A DNA stretch of 64,000 nt. Origin: Collinsella aerofaciens (GTDB lineage: Bacteria; Actinomycetota; Coriobacteriia; Coriobacteriales; Coriobacteriaceae). Under the pieces are notes generated by a model. That model saw only the letters and a program-made list of their open reading frames with translations. It had not been told where the DNA came from and did not search any database. Positions 62,929 to 64,000 of this stretch are shown one piece after another. Location of the stretch: NCBI RefSeq assembly GCF_028206795.1, contig NZ_JAQLFJ010000004.1:130666-194665 (forward strand). Reading direction: 5' to 3'. Every line of letters begins with the position of its first letter. The stretch's first letter is position 1. Made by a program: the position numbers and the translations under genes.

Positions 62929-64000
62929 ATGGCTAAGCGTTCTGGGTCGTATGTCGTTCCTTTCTCGTTTGAGTTGCTTTCGTTTGATGAGGCTGTGGGG
63001 CTTGCTGCTGATACGGGGCGGATTTCTGGGGATGCTGGTCCTCTGCTTGAGACGGTTGTCGATATGCTCGATGAGCTGGGGCGTCCGGATGAGTATTTTG
63101 ATTGCATTCAGGTAGCCGGCACCAATGGCAAGACTTCGACTACGCGTTTTTCGGCTGCTATCCTTCGCGGCGAGGGGCTCAAGACCGCGCTGTATACGTC
63201 GCCGCAGCTTGTTCGCTATCCCGAGCGCATGGAGGTCGACGGGCGCGTTGTGAGCGATGAGGCGTTTGCCCGTGGCGTTTCTGCCGCTGTGGAGGCGGGG
63301 CATCGCGTGAATGTGCGCCGTGTGGCGGCGGGGGAGCGTGCCTATACCATCACGCCGTTTGATCTGCTGACAGCTGCCGCACTGGTGGTGTTTGCCGAGG
63401 CTGCGGTGGACGTTGCTGTGCTCGAGGTTGGCATGGGCGGTCGTTGGGATGCGACGAGCGCGACCGATCCCGTCGCCGTTGCCATCACGGGCATTGGGCT
63501 CGACCATACGCGCATTTTGGGCGACACGCTCGAGGCCATTGCGGGTGAGAAGGCGGCGGTTATCAAACCCGGGCGCTTGGTTGTTTTGGGCGAGGGCACG
63601 CACGAGGCGAGCGTTCAGCGCGTGATGGATGCCCGTTGCCGTGAGTGCGGTGTGGTGCCGCTCGTGGTGAACCATGCCACAACCAAGGTGCCGGCGCATG
63701 TGGGCGACACGGTTGAGTTTAGCTGCACCACGCCGCGCGCGATTTATACGTCGAGCATGGTCAAGCCGGCCTATCAGCCGCAGAATGCCGCGTGCGCGAT
63801 TATGCTTTGCGAGGGCTATCTGGGCCGCGAGCTCGACCACGATGCGCTCGACACTTCGCTTATGGGCTGCCCCACGCCGGGTCGCTTTGATGTGTTGGGG
63901 GCCGATCCGCTCAAGCTGATCGACGCCTGCCATAACCCCCAGAGCTGCGAGAACTTTGTGAGCGCGCTGGACGAGATCGATCCGTGCGTGGAGAACCGCC
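62929..64000 (+). CDS. folC: Folylpolyglutamate synthase (partial, runs off the right edge)
   Basis: 357 codons are in the window with no stop. The ATP loop VAGTNGKTSTT is at 62-72 (GTNGKTS at 64-70), then LYTSPQLVRYPERMEVDG (folate-binding loop), VAVLEVGMGGRWDATSATDP and GLDHTRILGDTLEAIAGEKAAVIKPG, all diagnostic of FolC. DACHNPQSCE near the edge belongs to the C-terminal domain. It adds glutamates to folate, and could also act as dihydrofolate synthase. Because it lacks a stop here it is easily missed, and a reverse-strand open frame covers it. Confidence 0.94.
   Translation, partial: MAKRSGSYVVPFSFELLSFDEAVGLAADTGRISGDAGPLLETVVDMLDELGRPDEYFDCIQVAGTNGKTSTTRFSAAILRGEGLKTALYTSPQLVRYPERMEVDGRVVSDEAFARGVSAAVEAGHRVNVRRVAAGERAYTITPFDLLTAAALVVFAEAAVDVAVLEVGMGGRWDATSATDPVAVAITGIGLDHTRILGDTLEAIAGEKAAVIKPGRLVVLGEGTHEASVQRVMDARCRECGVVPLVVNHATTKVPAHVGDTVEFSCTTPRAIYTSSMVKPAYQPQNAACAIMLCEGYLGRELDHDALDTSLMGCPTPGRFDVLGADPLKLIDACHNPQSCENFVSALDEIDPCVENR

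Noticed and set aside
62881..63933. 350-codon open frame on the minus strand near the right edge
   Set aside because: It is the shadow of folC, which is open to the window end on the plus strand and carries clear FolC motifs.

Overview
The window looks like a chromosomal segment of a high-GC, strictly anaerobic actinomycete of the Coriobacteriia, most like Collinsella. This is an inference from GC-rich codon use, long intergenic palindromes and gene content (formate hydrogenlyase, selenoprotein machinery, BrnQ, glutamate dehydrogenase); no database search was possible. About 55 protein genes, RNase P RNA, four tRNAs (Pro, Gly, Leu and selenocysteine) and many hairpin elements can be supported.

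Layout. 1-10.8 kb: rnpB, yigZ, a C_GCAxxG_C_C redox protein, O-acetylhomoserine sulfhydrylase, an MFS exporter, xpt, a GGQ release-factor-like protein, a lipid kinase and ClC channel pair, then moeA-mogA. 11.0-14.6 kb: the molybdate importer modABC behind a strong palindrome. 14.8-22.9 kb: an operon-like run of two double-cubane/2-hydroxyacyl-CoA dehydratase-type proteins, their ATPase activator, a GT4 glycosyltransferase overlapping a selenocysteine-containing selD, yedF, a DUF3343 gene and a class V aminotransferase. Then come brnQ and tRNA-Pro/tRNA-Gly. 24.9-26.8 kb: an accessory patch (nuclease-like orphan and an antitoxin/PIN toxin pair). 27.2-42.7 kb: a complete formate hydrogenlyase locus with selenocysteine FdhF, ferredoxins, Hyf-type membrane hydrogenase, HycH, HycI and FocA. 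42.8-50.1 kb: an orphan molybdopterin oxidoreductase, selA, selB, selC, mobA and a Cys-rich DUF3343 protein. 50.4-55.7 kb: glutamate dehydrogenase and a two-subunit molybdenum hydroxylase. 56-64 kb: tRNA-Leu, tig, clpP, clpX, valS and the start of folC.

The genes interlock around selenium and molybdenum. ModABC, MoeA, MogA and MobA can supply Mo cofactor to FdhF, the orphan oxidoreductase and the Mo hydroxylase. SelD makes selenophosphate for SelA/SelB/tRNA-Sec, which are needed to translate SelD itself and FdhF. YedF, two DUF3343 proteins and the EF2568-type aminotransferase suggest a further selenium route, perhaps the labile selenium of Se-dependent Mo hydroxylases. The most unusual point is that the double-cubane proteins and a glycosyltransferase share the selD transcription unit.

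Five or more families of long intergenic palindromes recur, with compensatory changes between copies.
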